Shown here piece by piece: positions 25,940 to 36,742 of a DNA stretch of 49,870 nt. The position numbers were made by a program, and so were the translations under genes. How positions within the stretch are numbered: the stretch's first letter is position 1; each line of letters opens with the position of its first letter. The notes beneath the pieces were generated by a model that saw nothing but the letters and a program-made list of their open reading frames with translations, did no database searches and was not told where the DNA came from. This stretch comes from Flavobacterium aurantiibacter (lineage in GTDB: Bacteria; Bacteroidota; Bacteroidia; Flavobacteriales; Flavobacteriaceae): positions 1-49,870 of the forward strand of contig NZ_NOXX01000196.1 of NCBI RefSeq assembly GCF_002251775.1, given 5' to 3'.

Positions 25940-26730
25940 TTCGAACGTACAAAGGCGTTTCGGTAGGATATGAAATTGTTGGTCGCGGACCGGCTTTAGT
26001 TTTGTTGCACGGTTTTTTAGAAGACCGATCGATGTTTGAACCGTTTTTGGAATTGTGGAGTAAAACCTACAAGGTAATTGCCGTTGATTTGCTCGGACAC
26101 GGCGAAACCGAGTCGAAAGGCTACGTGCATACCATGGAAGATCAGGCCGATATGGTTGTGGATTTACTGGACCAACTCAAAATAAAAAACGCGGTTTTCC
26201 TCGGTCATTCCATGGGTGGTTATGTGGCTTTGGCTGTTGCCGAATACTATCCGGAACGCGTAAAAGCCCTGATCATGCAAAATTCGACTGCTGTGGCCGA
26301 TTCGGAAGAACGAAAGATAAATCGCGATCGGGCGATTGCTGCCGTAAAACAAGATCACCGCACTTTTGTGTACTTATCGATTGCTAATTTGTTTAGCGAA
26401 GCGAGTCGCGAGCGTTGCAAAGAAGAAATTGCACGACTGCGCGAAAAAGCCTTGCAAACACCGGTACAAGGTATTGTTGCAGCTTTGGAAGGCATGAAAA
26501 TTCGGAAAGACCGTGAGGTGATTATTCACTTTGCGCCGTTTCCGATAATGTACATCGCTGGAAAACTAGATCCGGTCTTGCCGCTGACTGGAATTCAAGA
26601 ACAGTTGCTTGGCTCTTCGGCCGAATTGGTCGTGTGCGAAGAGGGACATATGTCGCACATTGAAGATCCGGAACGATACACTGCGGCCGTGAGCAGATTT
26701 TTGAAATTGGTTAAGAAACTGAAATCTTGA
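25936..26730 (+). CDS. Alpha/beta hydrolase
   Basis: A 264-residue alpha/beta-hydrolase-fold protein. The oxyanion region is LVLLHGFLED. The nucleophile elbow FLGHSMGGYVA has Ser92. The late histidine is in CEEGHMSHIEDPE; a probable acid is the aspartate of AGKLDPVLP. Substrate is unknown. The gene overlaps the M24B peptidase by 4 bp, so the two are probably translated together. A GC-rich element begins right after the stop. Confidence 0.9.
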   Translation: MIRTYKGVSVGYEIVGRGPALVLLHGFLEDRSMFEPFLELWSKTYKVIAVDLLGHGETESKGYVHTMEDQADMVVDLLDQLKIKNAVFLGHSMGGYVALAVAEYYPERVKALIMQNSTAVADSEERKINRDRAIAAVKQDHRTFVYLSIANLFSEASRERCKEEIARLREKALQTPVQGIVAALEGMKIRKDREVIIHFAPFPIMYIAGKLDPVLPLTGIQEQLLGSSAELVVCEEGHMSHIEDPERYTAAVSRFLKLVKKLKS

Positions 26731-26731
26731 T

Positions 26732-26887
26732 AACGATTGCCCGCAGCCGCGATTGCAGTGGAAATACGGGCCGTGCAAGGGCGTGTGGAGGCTTTTTGGG
26801 TGCTGCGACCAACGGAAGCTGTATGCAAAAGCTGCCGGAACCGCCGTTGCGCGCCCAAATTGAAACGAAAAGCGCGAAAAGCTGCCC
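26732..26887 (-). repeat. GC-rich intergenic element, copy 1
   Basis: Reads on the minus strand from a T-tract into GGGCAGC and ends with GCGGCTGCGGGCAATCGTT. GC is much higher than around it. It fills most of the convergent gap between the hydrolase and the AddB-like gene. The edges match copies 2 (36782-36898) and 3 (47522-47663). Any open frame in it has no family hit that I recognise. Confidence 0.72.
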
Positions 26888-26917
26888 AAAAAACCACTAA
26901 AAATCGTTCGGTAAAAT

Positions 26918-29677
26918 TTACTTTTTTTCCTTCTTTCGATCGGCGGTAAACGGAACGTCGGGATTGAGCATTTCGCTAATCACGTACGTCATGGCTTGTT
27001 GATACTGGTCAAAAACCGCTTGATCGATCACGGTATCCGAGGCGGCAAAGTTTTTAAGTTGCAGCACAATGGCGCCTTCTTTTGGGCTTCGCAACGAAAT
27101 AATTCCAGCCTCGAACGTTTTAAATGGCGTTCCGCTGGCGGCTGCAAAAGCGTAGGTAAGCAGCTGTAAAACCTTGCTTTCTTTAAGATTGGCTTCGTGT
27201 TGTGCGGCGGCATCGAACTTGAGATAATTTCGATCTACGCGGCCCGTTTTGTAATCGAGCACGCGAATGGTTCCGTTTAGCTCATCGATACGATCGACTT
27301 TACCGGAAACGCGCACTGGAAAATCGAATTCTGGCACGGATAAATCGGCAGAAAGTTTTTGTTCTAAAAGTCTAATAATCAATGTATTTCCAGTAGCAAC
27401 TAAGGCACGTTCGGCCTCGAGATAGGATTTAATGGTGGTTCGAGCAAAACTAATTTCGAGGAAATTTTGTCCGAAAGCCAAATCGCCTTCTTTGAATAAA
27501 ATCTCGGCTTCTTTTTGCAGCAATTCGGGGAAAAGTGCGAGCGCTTTGTCATAGAAATTGGTTGTAAGCACCTGATTTAGATACGGTTCGTAGAGCTTTT
27601 CGAATACGTTATGAATGATCGTCCCGAGCGTATTTGCCGCGATGTTCTCCTCGACTTCGTCTTCGGGTCGCAAGCCGAGCAGGTACTGTTTGTAAAACTC
27701 GAGCGGACTTCTCAAATACGAATCGACTGCCGATGGAGACAAACCGTGGGCGAGCAATTGCTTGATTTGATTGATTAGTGTGGGCGTTTTAATGATTTCT
27801 TGAGGCGCTTCGGCTTTGGCTTCAACGAAAGTGTTGAAAATACGTTCCGTTATTTGGTGGTTGGGTGAGGGATCGAAAAGCAATTGCGTGATAAAGCGGC
27901 TGCGTTCGGCACTTTCGAAGCCTTCGGTATCGAGATTGTAGATGAGATCTACGTGTTTGGCACGTTGGAGCAAGTGGTAAAAGTGGTAGGAAAAAATAGC
28001 GTCTTTTTCGCGATAGGTTGGCAATCCGCGTTCGCGTTTCACATCGTGCGGAATAAAGCTATTAAAACTCTTTCCTGCGGGCAGTTTTCCTTCGTTTAGA
28101 CCCAAGACTAGGACGCGTTCGAAATCGAGCGTTCTAGACTCTAAAATACCCATAATTTGGAGTCCTTCGAGCGGTTCTCCTTCAAAAGAAACGGTGACGG
28201 TTTTAAGCAGTTGTTTTAGAATTTGAATGGCTTGGTCGATATCGAGTGTAATTTGTTGCTGTGCGGTTTCGAGGTATTCGGACCATTTGGCCACAACGCG
28301 TGCAAATTCGAAGAGATAGCTCAGTTGCAATCTGCTTTCGCGTTGCTCTACGGAAAGCGTGGGTTTGAGCAAGTTGATGATCGTGGTGAGATACGCGGGC
28401 AGATTACTTCCGTTGGGTTCGATATCGGTTAGGATGGCGCGTAGGAGCGGATCCTCGGTGCGTTGAAGTAGCCTGTTGCTGTTGCAGAAGGCAATGTTAT
28501 TTTCGGTTAAATACTGCAAGATTTTGTTGGCTTGCCTTCCGGAAATGAAATTGTGCGACAGTACGCGAAGCAAATCGCGGTGGTAAATACTGCCGCCTTT
28601 TCGTTGTTTTGCGGCAAGTTGCATGCGAAGAATATCTTTAAACAACTGTACTACCGAGGACTTTTCTAACGGCAAGCCCATCGTAATATTCAGTGTTTCG
28701 ATATGCGAGGGTAGCGCAGCTAAGAGCGGTTGCAGCAGCGATTCGTCGGCTAAGACTACTGCTATTTTAGAAAGATGTTCAGGATTTTGCTGAACCCATT
28801 CGTTCAGGATTTGCGCGGCAATTTTCACTTGTCCGATGCGTCCGGTAGTTCCGAGGCAATTGATTTCTTTGTGTTGACTGAACGCATCGGTGATAAAATT
28901 CATGTTTTGTGATCGAAACTGCGGCCAGGTTGTGGCGTAGCGTCTCAGAAATAGTCCTGCGTCGTGTGTTTTATCGGCGAATAAGGTTTTATCGATATCG
29001 AAAAAAATCTGTGCTTTGCCAAGTTCCATCAGACTTTTGATGATGCGTTCTTCGGCGGCATTTAAGGCGTTAAATCCAGCGAAGAAGAAGTGTTCGTTGG
29101 TATTAGCTGCAAACGCTTGGATTTGCTCGGTTGCGAGGCGATATGCCAATCCTTGATAAGCGAGATTGAGCTGCAGTAAGCGTTCTTTGAGCGCATAATA
29201 GTATTTTGGAAGTTGGTTCCAAAAGTTGAGATAACGTTTAAGCAGCGGCGTATCGTCGGGGTTTGCGCCCCACTTTTTGATGTCGTCTATGGCTTTCAGG
29301 TAGTCGAATATCGCGTCTGGATTGAGCAGATAGCGGTCGATTTCGTTGAAATCGGCTAGTGCAGTTGGTGCCCAATTGGCGAAAAACGAGAAATCTTGAA
29401 TGTTTTCGTGGCTAGTAACGGACTTGTAGACGTTGTAAAACTCGAGCAATAAGTTGAGTTCTTCTATAGGATTAGCTCCACTAACCTTTGAAATGAATTC
29501 TTCGACGCTCCAGATTTCGGGTGCAAAAACGGGAGTTTGGCAGTTGGCTCGCAGTTCGCGAAGCAGAAAAATTTTGGCGCGTTTGCTGGGAAGAATCACT
29601 ATGGGCCATTCTCCTATTTTCTCGCGGTGTGCGAACATTTCGGCACTTAAAAGTTGTAGAAAGGTATTAGCTGCCAT
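26918..29677 (-). CDS. PD-(D/E)XK nuclease, AddB-like subunit
   Basis: The 919-residue protein has an inactivated helicase-like body and a C-terminal RecB-type nuclease domain: SPSAVDSYLRSPLEFYKQYLL, then NTLGTIIHNVFE and IRVLDYKTGRVDRNYL with the Asp and Lys of the active site. This is the layout of AddB in the AddAB double-strand-break processing complex. Its partner is the AddA-like protein at 32853-35975, with two unrelated genes in between. I see no clear set of cysteines for an iron-sulfur cluster. The assignment of AddB over a generic PD-(D/E)XK protein rests on architecture and context. Confidence 0.85.
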   Translation of the reverse strand: MAANTFLQLLSAEMFAHREKIGEWPIVILPSKRAKIFLLRELRANCQTPVFAPEIWSVEEFISKVSGANPIEELNLLLEFYNVYKSVTSHENIQDFSFFANWAPTALADFNEIDRYLLNPDAIFDYLKAIDDIKKWGANPDDTPLLKRYLNFWNQLPKYYYALKERLLQLNLAYQGLAYRLATEQIQAFAANTNEHFFFAGFNALNAAEERIIKSLMELGKAQIFFDIDKTLFADKTHDAGLFLRRYATTWPQFRSQNMNFITDAFSQHKEINCLGTTGRIGQVKIAAQILNEWVQQNPEHLSKIAVVLADESLLQPLLAALPSHIETLNITMGLPLEKSSVVQLFKDILRMQLAAKQRKGGSIYHRDLLRVLSHNFISGRQANKILQYLTENNIAFCNSNRLLQRTEDPLLRAILTDIEPNGSNLPAYLTTIINLLKPTLSVEQRESRLQLSYLFEFARVVAKWSEYLETAQQQITLDIDQAIQILKQLLKTVTVSFEGEPLEGLQIMGILESRTLDFERVLVLGLNEGKLPAGKSFNSFIPHDVKRERGLPTYREKDAIFSYHFYHLLQRAKHVDLIYNLDTEGFESAERSRFITQLLFDPSPNHQITERIFNTFVEAKAEAPQEIIKTPTLINQIKQLLAHGLSPSAVDSYLRSPLEFYKQYLLGLRPEDEVEENIAANTLGTIIHNVFEKLYEPYLNQVLTTNFYDKALALFPELLQKEAEILFKEGDLAFGQNFLEISFARTTIKSYLEAERALVATGNTLIIRLLEQKLSADLSVPEFDFPVRVSGKVDRIDELNGTIRVLDYKTGRVDRNYLKFDAAAQHEANLKESKVLQLLTYAFAAASGTPFKTFEAGIISLRSPKEGAIVLQLKNFAASDTVIDQAVFDQYQQAMTYVISEMLNPDVPFTADRKKEKK

Positions 29678-30042
29678 TGATTTTGCTGCTTTGGATAGAA
29701 AAAAGATTATTCGGGTTGCACTTTAATAGTGCCTTGTTCACGTGATTTTACGGTCGAAAGCACGTTTTCAAATTTAATACGTATGGAAATCAATTCAGAA
29801 AAAGCGTACAAAACAAACTTAACGATTTTGAAAGATTACTTTGTTCCGCGGTTTTCTCGGAATTTAAAATCAAGCGAAAGCTACAAAAAGTAGAGAAATA
29901 GAGCTTGAAAAGCTATTGTTTTTATGATGTAGAAAAGGAAGGTGAAAACCTTGAACAGCTTTGGTTAAGAAACGGAAATCTTAAAAAAGCGCATAAAAAA
30001 AGGCTGCATATAGCAGCCTTTTAGTACTTTATAGTAGTGGAA
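29678..30042. other. 365-bp gap with no recognised gene
   Basis: Between the AddB-like gene and ompA. It has a 36-codon frame at 29783-29893 (+) and, in another frame, 39 open codons at 29905-30024 that run into the ompA terminator. Neither matches a family I know. Apart from the terminator I see no regulatory sequence. Confidence 0.5.
29994..30022 (-). terminator. Rho-independent terminator after ompA
   Basis: A 10-bp stem (AAAAGGCTGC with GCAGCCTTTT, arms 29998-30007 and 30013-30022) and a 5-nt loop. On the minus strand it ends in a T-tract, 20 bp past the ompA stop. Confidence 0.9.
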
Positions 30043-31455
30043 TTAGTTTACTAATTTCACCTCAACACGACGGTTGTTAGCTTTTCCTTTAGCTGTTTTG
30101 TTAGAATCGATTGGCTTGCTTTCTCCAAAACCAGCAGAAGTTAATCGGCTAGCGGCAACACCATTTTCGATCAAGTAATTTTTAACAGCTGCAGCGCGCT
30201 CCTCAGATAATTTCTGGTTAGCAGCATCTTTACCATCGCTGTCGGTGTGACCTTCGATAGAGAATTTTGCAGTTGGATATTGTTTCAAGATTGCAGTGAT
30301 TGACTGAAGTACTGCGAAAGTTTCTTGCTTGAATGAAGACTTACCGCTATTGAACAAGATTGTTTTAGCGTAAGCGTTTAAGCGGTCTACAGCTTCAGAA
30401 GTGATTGCTACTTCTGGGCAACCGTTGTTAGAAGCTACACCTTTCACGTTTGGACACTTATCGTCTTTGTCAAGAACTCCGTCTCCGTCTGTATCAGGGT
30501 AAGGACAACCTTGGTTATCTCTTGGACCTTTGGTAGTTGGACACTTATCGTCTTTATCGGCAATTCCATCGCCATCTGCATCTGGACAACCTTTCAATGA
30601 CTTAATACCTGCAACATCAACACATGCATCTTCGCTGTCTTGAATTCCGTCGCCATCAGTATCTGGACAACCAGCGAATGCAGCTAAACCAGCTACGTCA
30701 ACACATGAATCGTCTTTGTCAAGAACGCCGTCTCCGTCTGTATCCGGACAACCATTAAGGTTTTTAGGACCTGCTACATCTGGACAAGCATCGTATTTGT
30801 CGTAAATACCGTCGTTGTCAGTATCAACTCCACCAAATCTAAAAGTCAAACCAACTAAATGTTGGAAATGCGTTGGAATACCTGTTGCACGGTCGGCGTT
30901 TGCGCGGTTGTCTGCAAATGAATATTTGTAAACTGCTTGCCAAGAAAGACCTACAGTTTCTGCAAACCAGTAAGTTAAACCTGCACCACCGTTCAAGGTA
31001 GCTGCGTCGAAATCACCAACCCACTGGTAACCACCACCAATGCTCAATGTAGGCTCAATAACCTTAGATTTGATTAATGGCATGAAGCTATAACGGATGT
31101 GTCCGTCAAGTGCATAATATTCTAAATCTCCAGGATTTACCGCCACATAATCCATAGGATTTACATCAGACTGATAAACCAATTTAGTGATTCTGTTTAT
31201 AGAACCCGTTGCACCAACAGAGAAACCATCCGCCAAATAGCGGTTTAGGCTAACGTAAGAAACAGAGGGAAAGATATTCCAGTTGTCTTTTACTTTGAAG
31301 GGTTGATCAAAAACACCACTTCCATTAGCGCTAGTTCTCGTGTCAACAGCATTGACACCAAACGACAATGCCCAAGGGTTGTCACCATCTTGCGCCTGAG
31401 CGCTGAGGCCTAGTACTAACAACGAAGCAGCAAAAAACTTGTTAAGATTTTTCAT
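30043..31455 (-). CDS. OmpA-family outer membrane protein with thrombospondin type-3 repeats
   Basis: Signal peptide 1-21 (SAQAQ), then an eight-stranded-barrel-like N-terminal part to about 215. Then come about five calcium-binding TSP3 repeats of the type [14 protein letters not shown], from about 219. The C-terminal OmpA domain ([52 protein letters not shown]) binds peptidoglycan. It is a structural outer-membrane anchor. The 470-residue architecture is typical in Flavobacteriales. A terminator follows, and a TACTTTTG box lies upstream. Confidence 0.95.
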   Translation of the reverse strand: MKNLNKFFAASLLVLGLSAQAQDGDNPWALSFGVNAVDTRTSANGSGVFDQPFKVKDNWNIFPSVSYVSLNRYLADGFSVGATGSINRITKLVYQSDVNPMDYVAVNPGDLEYYALDGHIRYSFMPLIKSKVIEPTLSIGGGYQWVGDFDAATLNGGAGLTYWFAETVGLSWQAVYKYSFADNRANADRATGIPTHFQHLVGLTFRFGGVDTDNDGIYDKYDACPDVAGPKNLNGCPDTDGDGVLDKDDSCVDVAGLAAFAGCPDTDGDGIQDSEDACVDVAGIKSLKGCPDADGDGIADKDDKCPTTKGPRDNQGCPYPDTDGDGVLDKDDKCPNVKGVASNNGCPEVAITSEAVDRLNAYAKTILFNSGKSSFKQETFAVLQSITAILKQYPTAKFSIEGHTDSDGKDAANQKLSEERAAAVKNYLIENGVAASRLTSAGFGESKPIDSNKTAKGKANNRRVEVKLVN

Positions 31456-31488
31456 ACTTGAGTTATTTAGTTACGTAATTAGTTCTGG

Positions 31489-31496
31489 CAAAAGTA
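31489..31496 (-). promoter_or_regulatory. Candidate -7 box TACTTTTG of ompA
   Basis: Minus-strand match to TAnnTTTG about 35 bp before the ATG at 31455. The -33 region is only T-rich. A strongly expressed gene like this is expected to have a good promoter. Confidence 0.45.
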
Positions 31497-31557
31497 AGTT
31501 GATATTTCTTATAAAAAAAGTATCTGTTAAAAATCGTGAAAGAATATAAAAATTCTT

Positions 31558-32751
31558 TTAAATTATAGAAAGTTCTTTCCCAACTTTAGTAAATGCCTGG
31601 ATCGCTTTATCTAGATGCTCAACAGTATGTGCTGCCGACAATTGAACGCGAATTCTTGCCTTCTCTTTGGGAACAACTGGGAAGAAAAAGCCAATGACGT
31701 ATATCCCTTCTTCCAGCAGTTTTGCAGCCATATTTTGTGCCAATTTTGCGTCGTATAACATCACTGGAACAATTGCCGAATCGCCATCAATGATGTCAAA
31801 ACCTGCTTTTTTCATTCCATTCTTGAAATAATTTGTGTTAAATTCCAACGTGTCGCGTAAGCTTGTATCGGTCTTCAACAGTTCAAAAACCTTTAACGAA
31901 GCGCCTACAATTGCTGGTGCCAACGAGTTAGAAAACAAATACGGGCGCGAGCGCTGACGTAAAATTTCGATGATTTCTTTCTTTGCTGTTGTATATCCGC
32001 CCATCGCGCCACCCAGAGCTTTACCTAAGGTACCCGTTATGATATCCACACGACCCATAACGTTTTTTGCTTCCAGCGTTCCTTTACCAGTAGCTCCGAT
32101 AAATCCCGCTGCATGACATTCATCCACCATCACTAAAGCATCGTAACGCTCGGCCAAGTCACAAATCTGATCTAAAGGAGCAACCAGTCCGTCCATCGAA
32201 AATACACCGTCGGTTACTATCAATTTAAATCTGTGGTTTTTCTCGGTAGCTGCAATTAGTTGTTGTTCTAAATCAGCCATGTTGTTGTTTTCGTAGCGAT
32301 AACGTGCTGCCTTACACAGACGAACACCATCGATAATCGAAGCGTGATTAAGACTGTCGGAAATAATGCAATCGTGTTCGCCCAACAGCGGTTCGAAAAC
32401 TCCACCGTTTGCATCAAAAGCTGCAGCGTACAAAATGGTGTCTTCCGTTCCGTAAAAGTCGGCAATGGCTTGCTCTAACTGCTTGTGAATGTCTTGAGTT
32501 CCACAAATAAACCGCACCGACGACATTCCAAAACCGTGCGTATCTAATGCATCTTTTGCTGCTTGTACCACTTCTGGATGCGACGACAATCCCAAATAGT
32601 TATTCGCACAGAAATTTAAAACCGTCTGACCTGTTGAAATGGTTATTTCTGCCCCTTGTGGAGATGTAATAATGCGTTCTTGTTTAAACAATCCGTTCTC
32701 GCGAATTTGCTCAAGCTCTGCTTGCAAATGCTGTTGAATTTTGCCGTACAT
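31558..32751 (-). CDS. kbl: Glycine C-acetyltransferase (2-amino-3-ketobutyrate CoA ligase)
   Basis: A PLP enzyme that makes or breaks 2-amino-3-oxobutanoate from glycine and acetyl-CoA in threonine degradation. The PLP lysine is Lys244 in [14 protein letters not shown], the aspartate is in [11 protein letters not shown] and the substrate motif is [14 protein letters not shown]. The 397-residue length matches Kbl and it lacks features of the related 8-amino-7-oxononanoate synthase; some doubt between the two remains. No threonine dehydrogenase gene is in the window. It lies between the AddA-like and ompA genes. Confidence 0.93.
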   Translation of the reverse strand: MYGKIQQHLQAELEQIRENGLFKQERIITSPQGAEITISTGQTVLNFCANNYLGLSSHPEVVQAAKDALDTHGFGMSSVRFICGTQDIHKQLEQAIADFYGTEDTILYAAAFDANGGVFEPLLGEHDCIISDSLNHASIIDGVRLCKAARYRYENNNMADLEQQLIAATEKNHRFKLIVTDGVFSMDGLVAPLDQICDLAERYDALVMVDECHAAGFIGATGKGTLEAKNVMGRVDIITGTLGKALGGAMGGYTTAKKEIIEILRQRSRPYLFSNSLAPAIVGASLKVFELLKTDTSLRDTLEFNTNYFKNGMKKAGFDIIDGDSAIVPVMLYDAKLAQNMAAKLLEEGIYVIGFFFPVVPKEKARIRVQLSAAHTVEHLDKAIQAFTKVGKELSII

Positions 32752-32770
32752 ACTTTTTTTATTTGTCTGC

Positions 32771-32778
32771 CAAAGTTA
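32771..32778 (-). promoter_or_regulatory. Candidate -7 box TAACTTTG of kbl
   Basis: Matches TAnnTTTG on the minus strand about 20 bp before the kbl ATG; only a T-rich stretch is at -33. Confidence 0.4.
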
Positions 32779-32852
32779 TGAACCTAAGTTCGATTTAAAA
32801 ATTTTATCGGAACTGCTTTCTTTGCGCGGTTAGCAATATATTCTTTGTCGCT

Positions 32853-35800
32853 TTAGGGAACTAATACAACCTCCAGTTCTTCCGAAGTATAAACCAAGGC
32901 TTTCTTTACAACTTCTAATCCCATTTCTTGCAAAACTGCTGCATATGAGTCCAATTGTTTCGCGTGTTCACCGCGTTTACTTCCGGTTTTGTAGTCCAAT
33001 AATGCAACCTGATTTTTATTCAAAAAACTCACGCGATCAGGTTTTAAGATCGGTGCATGAGCTGAAAGTATAGCCTGTTCGGTTATGGTTTTAACGTCGC
33101 GACTAAAAAACTCGCTTAAGTCGGGATGCGCAACTATTTTCTGCATTTGTACGCTGATCGGCGCTAACTCGTCGGTTGTTAACTTGCCCGATTGCACGGC
33201 TTTTTCGATCACGTTTTGCACGTCTTCTTGCTGTTTTACTTCGGCTAATAATTCATGCAGTAAAATCCCTGTTGCCAGCGCTTTCTCGGCAGCTGATCCC
33301 CACAGCAGTGCGGCTCGATCGGCAATTTTTATGGCATTTCGCTGTTCTTTCTGAGGTGTTCGCGATAAATAATCCACAGAGATGCTGTCGGTAGTGGCTG
33401 TTTTTGAAGTTGTATCATCTCCAAAAATAAACGATTGCGATTCTAACGCTTGCATACCAGAATCGGTCGCAAAATTGGTCAAAATAGTTTCAATGTTAAA
33501 CGGATTTGAACTCGATTTCGGCGGCGGAACTGTCACAATATGTAAATGTTCCTCAGCGCGAGTAAACGCCACATAATACTGATTCATTTTATCCGTTTGT
33601 CGCTGTTGCTGTACTTCTGTGAAAACAGCACCAGCCGTGTCGTTCAATACGTCCAATTTTGCGTTCGAATCGATTAAGGTGAGCGGTAATTCTATGTCTT
33701 CTGCTTCGTTCGGAATCCACAACTTCTCTGGTGGAGCATTTCGCGGTGTAGCAACAAAGGGGTAAATAACAACGGGAAATTCGAGTCCTTTTGACTTGTG
33801 TACCGACATCAACTTCACGGCATCCACTCCCGGTGGCGGCGCTACAGCAACTTCCAAACCTTTCTTTTCTTCTAAAAACTCCAAGAAATCTTGCAAACCT
33901 GTGAGTCCTCTCGCTTCACATTGCAAAGCTAAATCGCCAAAAACCTGCAAATACGCATCGCTAAACGCGTGTTGTTTTTGCGCTTCTAACCAAACCGTAC
34001 ACAGGTGAATTACTTCAAAAATACTCATCAAGCGCAGTGTGTCGAAATTTGCTGGAAAAGCAACAGACTCTGGGAAATCAACTTTTTTCATTTCGCGCCA
34101 GTGTGCCAGATTCGAAGCGATATACGCGTCGACAGTCAAAGCTGTTTGCAATTGGGCTAGCTGGTACAAAAATTCAAACTGGCCGTTAGTATCCTCGGGA
34201 TTGTACAAAAGTTGTAGCAAGGCTTTTATCAACTTAACATCGGGCGAGGCTTTTATTTGCAGCGATTCGGCGCTCAAAATCGGTATGTTATTCTCTAGTA
34301 AAACCTCGGATATCTTGTACAATTCGGCATTCTTATTACTGAGAACGGCTATATCTTGGTATTTGAATCCCAAACTTAAAAAATGGCGAATCGAATCAAT
34401 AACCACATTTTCGTGTTCGGCAATTTCAGATACCGTAACTCGAACACTACCGCCCTGCTTGCTGTTTGGCTTCTGCGATGCTGTTTCGCTGTATAGTGCT
34501 TTGGTGGATTCACTGGCTAGAAACTCTTTCGAATAATCAAAAAACGCGTTGTTAAAAGCAATGACGTTACTAAAACTTCGGTAATTGGTATCGAGTACAA
34601 AAGTTTGTACATCATCGTTCACAAAAGGTTTATTGGTCTGGTTGGCAAGTCCTTGCAACAATTCTGCTCGCCCACCGCGCCAACGATAAATGGCCTGTTT
34701 CGGATCACCAACAATCATTAAAGTTCCTTTGGTACCGTCTTCCGACATGCCGGCTGTGGTATTGTCGATTAACGGAACCAAATTGTTCCATTGCAGCACC
34801 GAAGTATCCTGAAATTCATCAATAAAAAAATGATCGTACTTCCCTCCTATTCGTTCGTAAATAAATAGTGCCGGTTGTTGTTGTAAATTATTGGCAATTA
34901 TTTCGTTGAATTCAGATAGTGGAATTTCGTCTCGCTCGCGCTGCACTTCTCGAAACTCTTTGCGAATTTGCAACAGTAAAGACATCCCAACAATCTTATC
35001 TACAATTAATTGAAATCTGCTTTTTCGCGTACGGAGCTCATAAATCAGTTGCATTTTAGCAAGCAGTTTTTCTAAATCTGAAAGCAAGGCCGGCGTATCA
35101 AATCCTTTTTTAACGCGAAGCGATTCAATACTCTCGAACTTTTTGTCGAAATACTTGTCGTCTTGCGTTTGTATTTGCGAAATAAACTTAGAATTTGCTG
35201 CTATAAACGGACCCTGCTCCCACAGTCGGTCGAAATCGGCTTTTACCTCGGCCGCTCGTTTGGCGAGCTCTGCTTTTGCTTCCGAAATTTTCTGCCGAAG
35301 TTGCTTCTGAAAACTGCGGAAATCGAACATACTGAAATCGCGCAATTCTTCTAATCCCGATTTAAAATCGTCTTTAGTAATTACTTCGGCATCGCGATAC
35401 AGCTGTTGCTGAAACATCCGATGACTGTTGCCTTCTTCAACATTATTCTCCAGATGTTCCAACAAAATTTCGGTCAAAATGGGATCGTTTCCTGCATCGT
35501 TAATCACTCGTTCTACCGCCTCTTGCAAAATGGTTTTGGTGTCGAGCGTAACATCGAAATTTACCGGTAAATCGAAATCGACAGCAAAAGCACGGATAAC
35601 TCGATGTGTAAATTTATCGAGGGTCATGATGTCGAAGGAGGCGTAATTGTGCAACAAGTTCTTGACGATGGCGTTGGCATGCTGCTGAATTTCTTGCTCC
35701 GATTTTCCTATTTCACTGCTAATTAAAGCGCGGTATTCTCGCATTTTGTCGGACGGTTCATCGAGCGAAAAGGCGTATAAACTTTCCAAAATCCGACTCT

Positions 35801-35975
35801 TCATTTCGCTGACGGCTTTGTTGGTAAACGTAACCGCCAAAATGCGTTTGTAGGCATCAACACGCGGGCTACATAGCAGGATTTTCAAATACTCTTTAAC
35901 GAGTGTATAGGTTTTACCCGATCCGGCCGAAGCGTAGTAAATTGAAATTGATGGAGTTTCAGAAATTGTCGGCAT
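32853..35975 (-). CDS. UvrD-family helicase-nuclease, AddA-like
   Basis: The 1040-residue protein starts with the Walker A motif YYASAGSGKTYTL (Lys21) and ILAVTFTNKAVSEMK. The DEAD-like motif is HFFIDEFQDTSVLQW, and there is IVGDPKQAIYRWRGG, SVHKSKGLEFPVV and YVAFTRAEEHLHI, all UvrD/REP. The C-terminus has a RecB nuclease motif, VALLDYKTGSKRGEHAKQL. This is the domain plan of AddA, which with AddB resects double-strand ends for RecA. The AddB-like partner is at 26918-29677. Confidence 0.9.
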   Translation of the reverse strand: MPTISETPSISIYYASAGSGKTYTLVKEYLKILLCSPRVDAYKRILAVTFTNKAVSEMKSRILESLYAFSLDEPSDKMREYRALISSEIGKSEQEIQQHANAIVKNLLHNYASFDIMTLDKFTHRVIRAFAVDFDLPVNFDVTLDTKTILQEAVERVINDAGNDPILTEILLEHLENNVEEGNSHRMFQQQLYRDAEVITKDDFKSGLEELRDFSMFDFRSFQKQLRQKISEAKAELAKRAAEVKADFDRLWEQGPFIAANSKFISQIQTQDDKYFDKKFESIESLRVKKGFDTPALLSDLEKLLAKMQLIYELRTRKSRFQLIVDKIVGMSLLLQIRKEFREVQRERDEIPLSEFNEIIANNLQQQPALFIYERIGGKYDHFFIDEFQDTSVLQWNNLVPLIDNTTAGMSEDGTKGTLMIVGDPKQAIYRWRGGRAELLQGLANQTNKPFVNDDVQTFVLDTNYRSFSNVIAFNNAFFDYSKEFLASESTKALYSETASQKPNSKQGGSVRVTVSEIAEHENVVIDSIRHFLSLGFKYQDIAVLSNKNAELYKISEVLLENNIPILSAESLQIKASPDVKLIKALLQLLYNPEDTNGQFEFLYQLAQLQTALTVDAYIASNLAHWREMKKVDFPESVAFPANFDTLRLMSIFEVIHLCTVWLEAQKQHAFSDAYLQVFGDLALQCEARGLTGLQDFLEFLEEKKGLEVAVAPPPGVDAVKLMSVHKSKGLEFPVVIYPFVATPRNAPPEKLWIPNEAEDIELPLTLIDSNAKLDVLNDTAGAVFTEVQQQRQTDKMNQYYVAFTRAEEHLHIVTVPPPKSSSNPFNIETILTNFATDSGMQALESQSFIFGDDTTSKTATTDSISVDYLSRTPQKEQRNAIKIADRAALLWGSAAEKALATGILLHELLAEVKQQEDVQNVIEKAVQSGKLTTDELAPISVQMQKIVAHPDLSEFFSRDVKTITEQAILSAHAPILKPDRVSFLNKNQVALLDYKTGSKRGEHAKQLDSYAAVLQEMGLEVVKKALVYTSEELEVVLVP

Positions 35976-36065
35976 GTTTTAAGCAGTTTTCTAAACGCAG
36001 ATTTTTTTTTCACAAATTAGCTAAAATATAACTTTACTTTACCAATAAGCCCGAGATTTATTACC

Positions 36066-36073
36066 TAAATTTG
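36066..36073 (+). promoter_or_regulatory. Candidate -7 box TAAATTTG of the SOD gene
   Basis: Matches TAnnTTTG and lies about 30 bp before the ATG at 36105. No -33 TTG is seen. Confidence 0.4.
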
Positions 36074-36104
36074 AAGTCCTTTTGTTAAACTTAAAAACAA
36101 CATT

Positions 36105-36713
36105 ATGGCTTTTGAATTACCAAAATTACCTTACGATTACAACGCTTTAGAACCGCACATCGATGCGCGCACGATGGAAATCCATCATACAAAACACCAC
36201 AATGCCTACACAACCAATTTGAACGCTGCGATTGCGGGAACTGATTTAGAAGGACTTACAATTGAGAACATTCTAATCAATCTCGACAAGAAAAATGCTG
36301 CTGTTCGCAACAACGGAGGCGGTTTTTACAACCACAATTTGTTTTGGACTGTATTGTCGCCAAACGGCGGTGGTTTACCAACGGGCGATTTAGCGGCGGC
36401 TATTGAGCGCGACTTTGGAACTTTCGACGAGTTCAAAGCAAAATTTGCGAAAGCGGCAGCAACACAATTTGGCTCAGGCTGGGCTTGGCTTTGCGTGAAA
36501 TCAGACGGAAAACTTGAAGTGTGTGCAACGCCAAATCAAGACAATCCGTTGATGCCGGAAGTGGGCTGCGAAGGAACGCCAATTTTGGGATTAGACGTTT
36601 GGGAACACGCGTATTATCTGAACTATCAAAACCGTCGTCCGGATTACATCGAAGCGTTTTTCAACGTAATTAATTGGACGGAAGTAGCACGCAGATACGC
36701 ACTCGAAAAATAA
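36105..36713 (+). CDS. sodA: Superoxide dismutase, Mn/Fe family
   Basis: Converts superoxide to O2 and H2O2. Metal ligands His27 ([12 protein letters not shown]), His77 ([11 protein letters not shown]), Asp164 and His168 ([12 protein letters not shown]) are all present. A glutamine in NQDNPLM (Gln145), the outer-sphere residue of Mn enzymes, suggests the Mn form, but cambialistic use cannot be excluded. It has 202 residues and no signal peptide, so it acts in the cytoplasm. A strong terminator and then GC-rich element copy 2 follow. Confidence 0.95.
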   Translation: MAFELPKLPYDYNALEPHIDARTMEIHHTKHHNAYTTNLNAAIAGTDLEGLTIENILINLDKKNAAVRNNGGGFYNHNLFWTVLSPNGGGLPTGDLAAAIERDFGTFDEFKAKFAKAAATQFGSGWAWLCVKSDGKLEVCATPNQDNPLMPEVGCEGTPILGLDVWEHAYYLNYQNRRPDYIEAFFNVINWTEVARRYALEK

Positions 36714-36742
36714 GTTAAATCTTTGATTTTCTGAAATTTAAG

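Noticed and set aside
26737-26949. Open frame in GC-rich element copy 1
   Set aside because: GC-rich DNA lacks stops; no conserved domain is visible and the element is repeated elsewhere with a different sequence.
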